A model generated the notes under the pieces. The model did no database searches. It saw nothing but the letters and a program-made list of their open reading frames with translations, and had not been told where the DNA came from. Positions 5,382-5,865 of a DNA stretch of 5,865 bases are shown here, piece after piece. The stretch spans positions 1-5,865 of the forward strand of contig CAKSJU010000117.1 in the NCBI GenBank assembly GCA_934463455.1, read 5' to 3'. Source of the DNA: an uncultured Clostridia bacterium. Its GTDB lineage: Bacteria > Bacillota > Clostridia > UBA1381. Each line of letters starts with the position of its first letter. Positions within the stretch are counted from its first letter, which is position 1. A program made the position numbers and the translations under genes.

Positions 5382-5808
5382 ATGAGTTTTTCCTGCGGTA
5401 TTCCTTCGGTGTTACCCCGCAGATTTTTTTGAAATATTTGTAAAAATTCACAGGCTCTCCGTAGCCCACGCGTTCGCTTATTTCATCTATCGGCAGCCGC
5501 GTTTCCTTAAGCAGCCTTGCGCCCTTTTCAATTCGTTTTTTCTGAATATATTCCGTGACCGTGATGCCGTAGCATTCCTTAAAAACCCGCGAAAAATACT
5601 TAGGCGAATAAAAACATTTTTTTGCCAGACTTTCAAGCGTTATTTTTTCCTTTAAATGCTCGCCTATATACTCGATAATATGCGGCGGAACAGTTCCGTA
5701 ATCATTTTTGCCCGGAATCATTCTGCGGAAAATATACGCAAGCAGAACAGTCAGATAACCCTTTAGTACAGTATCGTGACCGCACTCTTTTTTTTCATAA
5801 TGATACAT
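5380..5808 (-). CDS. AraC-family DNA-binding protein, C-terminal domain only (possibly the tail of a broken gene)
   Basis: This 142-residue frame contains a complete AraC-type DNA-binding domain at about 40-141. The first helix-turn-helix is ITLESLAKKC...YFSRVFKECYG (about 56-81). The second is PIDEISERVGYGEPVNFYKYFKK with the family's terminal GVTPKEYRR (about 106-139). AraC/XylS proteins are cytoplasmic transcription regulators, usually 270-300 residues with an N-terminal ligand-binding (often cupin) domain; that half is missing here. Residues 1-30 (CGHDTVLKGYLTVLLAYIFRR) resemble the linker helices that normally follow the sensor domain, so the protein starts mid-structure. The ATG is weakly supported, with AAGGA 10 nt upstream. 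In the same frame, two codons before the ATG, is TAA, and the codons above it look like more linker. The gene may therefore be a nonsense-mutated regulator, or a stand-alone domain made by re-initiation. Target genes cannot be told from the window. Confidence 0.8.
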   Translation of the reverse strand: MYHYEKKECGHDTVLKGYLTVLLAYIFRRMIPGKNDYGTVPPHIIEYIGEHLKEKITLESLAKKCFYSPKYFSRVFKECYGITVTEYIQKKRIEKGARLLKETRLPIDEISERVGYGEPVNFYKYFKKICGVTPKEYRRKNS

Positions 5809-5811
5809 ATT

Positions 5812-5865
5812 TTAAAATTCCTTTTCGGCAAATGCCGCTTTCAGAGTTATTGCATTGTCTATTTT
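5812..5865 (-). pseudogene. In-frame upstream segment, probably the interrupted N-terminal part of the AraC-family gene
   Basis: From the window edge the minus strand reads KIDNAITLKAAFAEKEF and then TAA (5814-5812), in the same frame as the AraC-type gene and one codon before its ATG. A helical, Lys/Glu-rich stretch ending here followed by YHYEKKECGHDTVLKGYL is what the linker between the sensor and DNA-binding domains of AraC regulators normally looks like. I infer one original gene split by a stop. The alternative is the tail of an unrelated upstream gene that happens to share the frame. Only 17 sense codons are visible. Confidence 0.45.

Noticed and set aside
5826..5837. CGGCA/TGCCG palindrome upstream of the AraC-type gene
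   Set aside because: It is a short palindrome inside apparent coding sequence (codons for Ala-Phe-Ala), has only a 2-nt loop, and is probably fortuitous.
1..5865. CRISPR arrays, tRNA or rRNA genes, insertion sequences, phage or defence genes
   Set aside because: I saw no regularly spaced repeats, no cloverleaf with the conserved T-loop, no transposase-like protein and no terminal repeats. The genes are housekeeping or sporulation-related.

Overview
All recognisable genes lie on the minus strand, so transcription runs from high to low coordinates: an AraC-type DNA-binding protein, gyrA, a lipoprotein cyclophilin, a cytoplasmic cyclophilin, a membrane-anchored double-GerMN protein, and the first codons of a probable xanthine phosphoribosyltransferase gene (xpt) that runs off the low end. 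The DNA is AT-rich, ribosome-binding sites are strong (AGGAGG type), the GyrA is of the Gram-positive type, and a GerM-like sporulation/germination protein is present. Together these suggest an endospore-forming (or formerly spore-forming) member of the Clostridia. I cannot name the genus.

Layout. 1-44: start of probable xpt. 45-191: its promoter and an unusual leader, with a dyad flanked by two copies of a 12-bp repeat and no visible purine riboswitch. 192-230: terminator of the GerMN gene. 235-1158: GerMN gene. 1159-1354: GerMN leader and the terminator of the cyclophilin operon. 1355-1828 and 1846-2511: two cyclophilins 17 nt apart, almost certainly one operon. 2512-2702: a gap with three successive hairpins and a candidate -10 box. 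2703-5201: gyrA. 5202-5379: gyrA promoter and the terminator of the upstream gene. 5380-5808: AraC-type C-terminal DNA-binding domain. The 17 sense codons upstream of it, in the same frame and separated by one TAA, look like more of the same protein, so this regulator may be a nonsense-mutated pseudogene.

Most of the window is housekeeping: DNA supercoiling (GyrA), proline isomerisation inside and outside the membrane (the two cyclophilins) and purine salvage (Xpt). The sporulation-linked GerMN protein stands alone with its own leader. The transcription units appear independent, each closed by a hairpin terminator, except that no convincing terminator separates gyrA from the cyclophilin operon. 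I did not find a convincing new multi-gene system. The points most worth checking are the non-coding structures (xpt leader, three-hairpin cluster), the interrupted AraC gene and the Ala at the main fluoroquinolone contact of GyrA.
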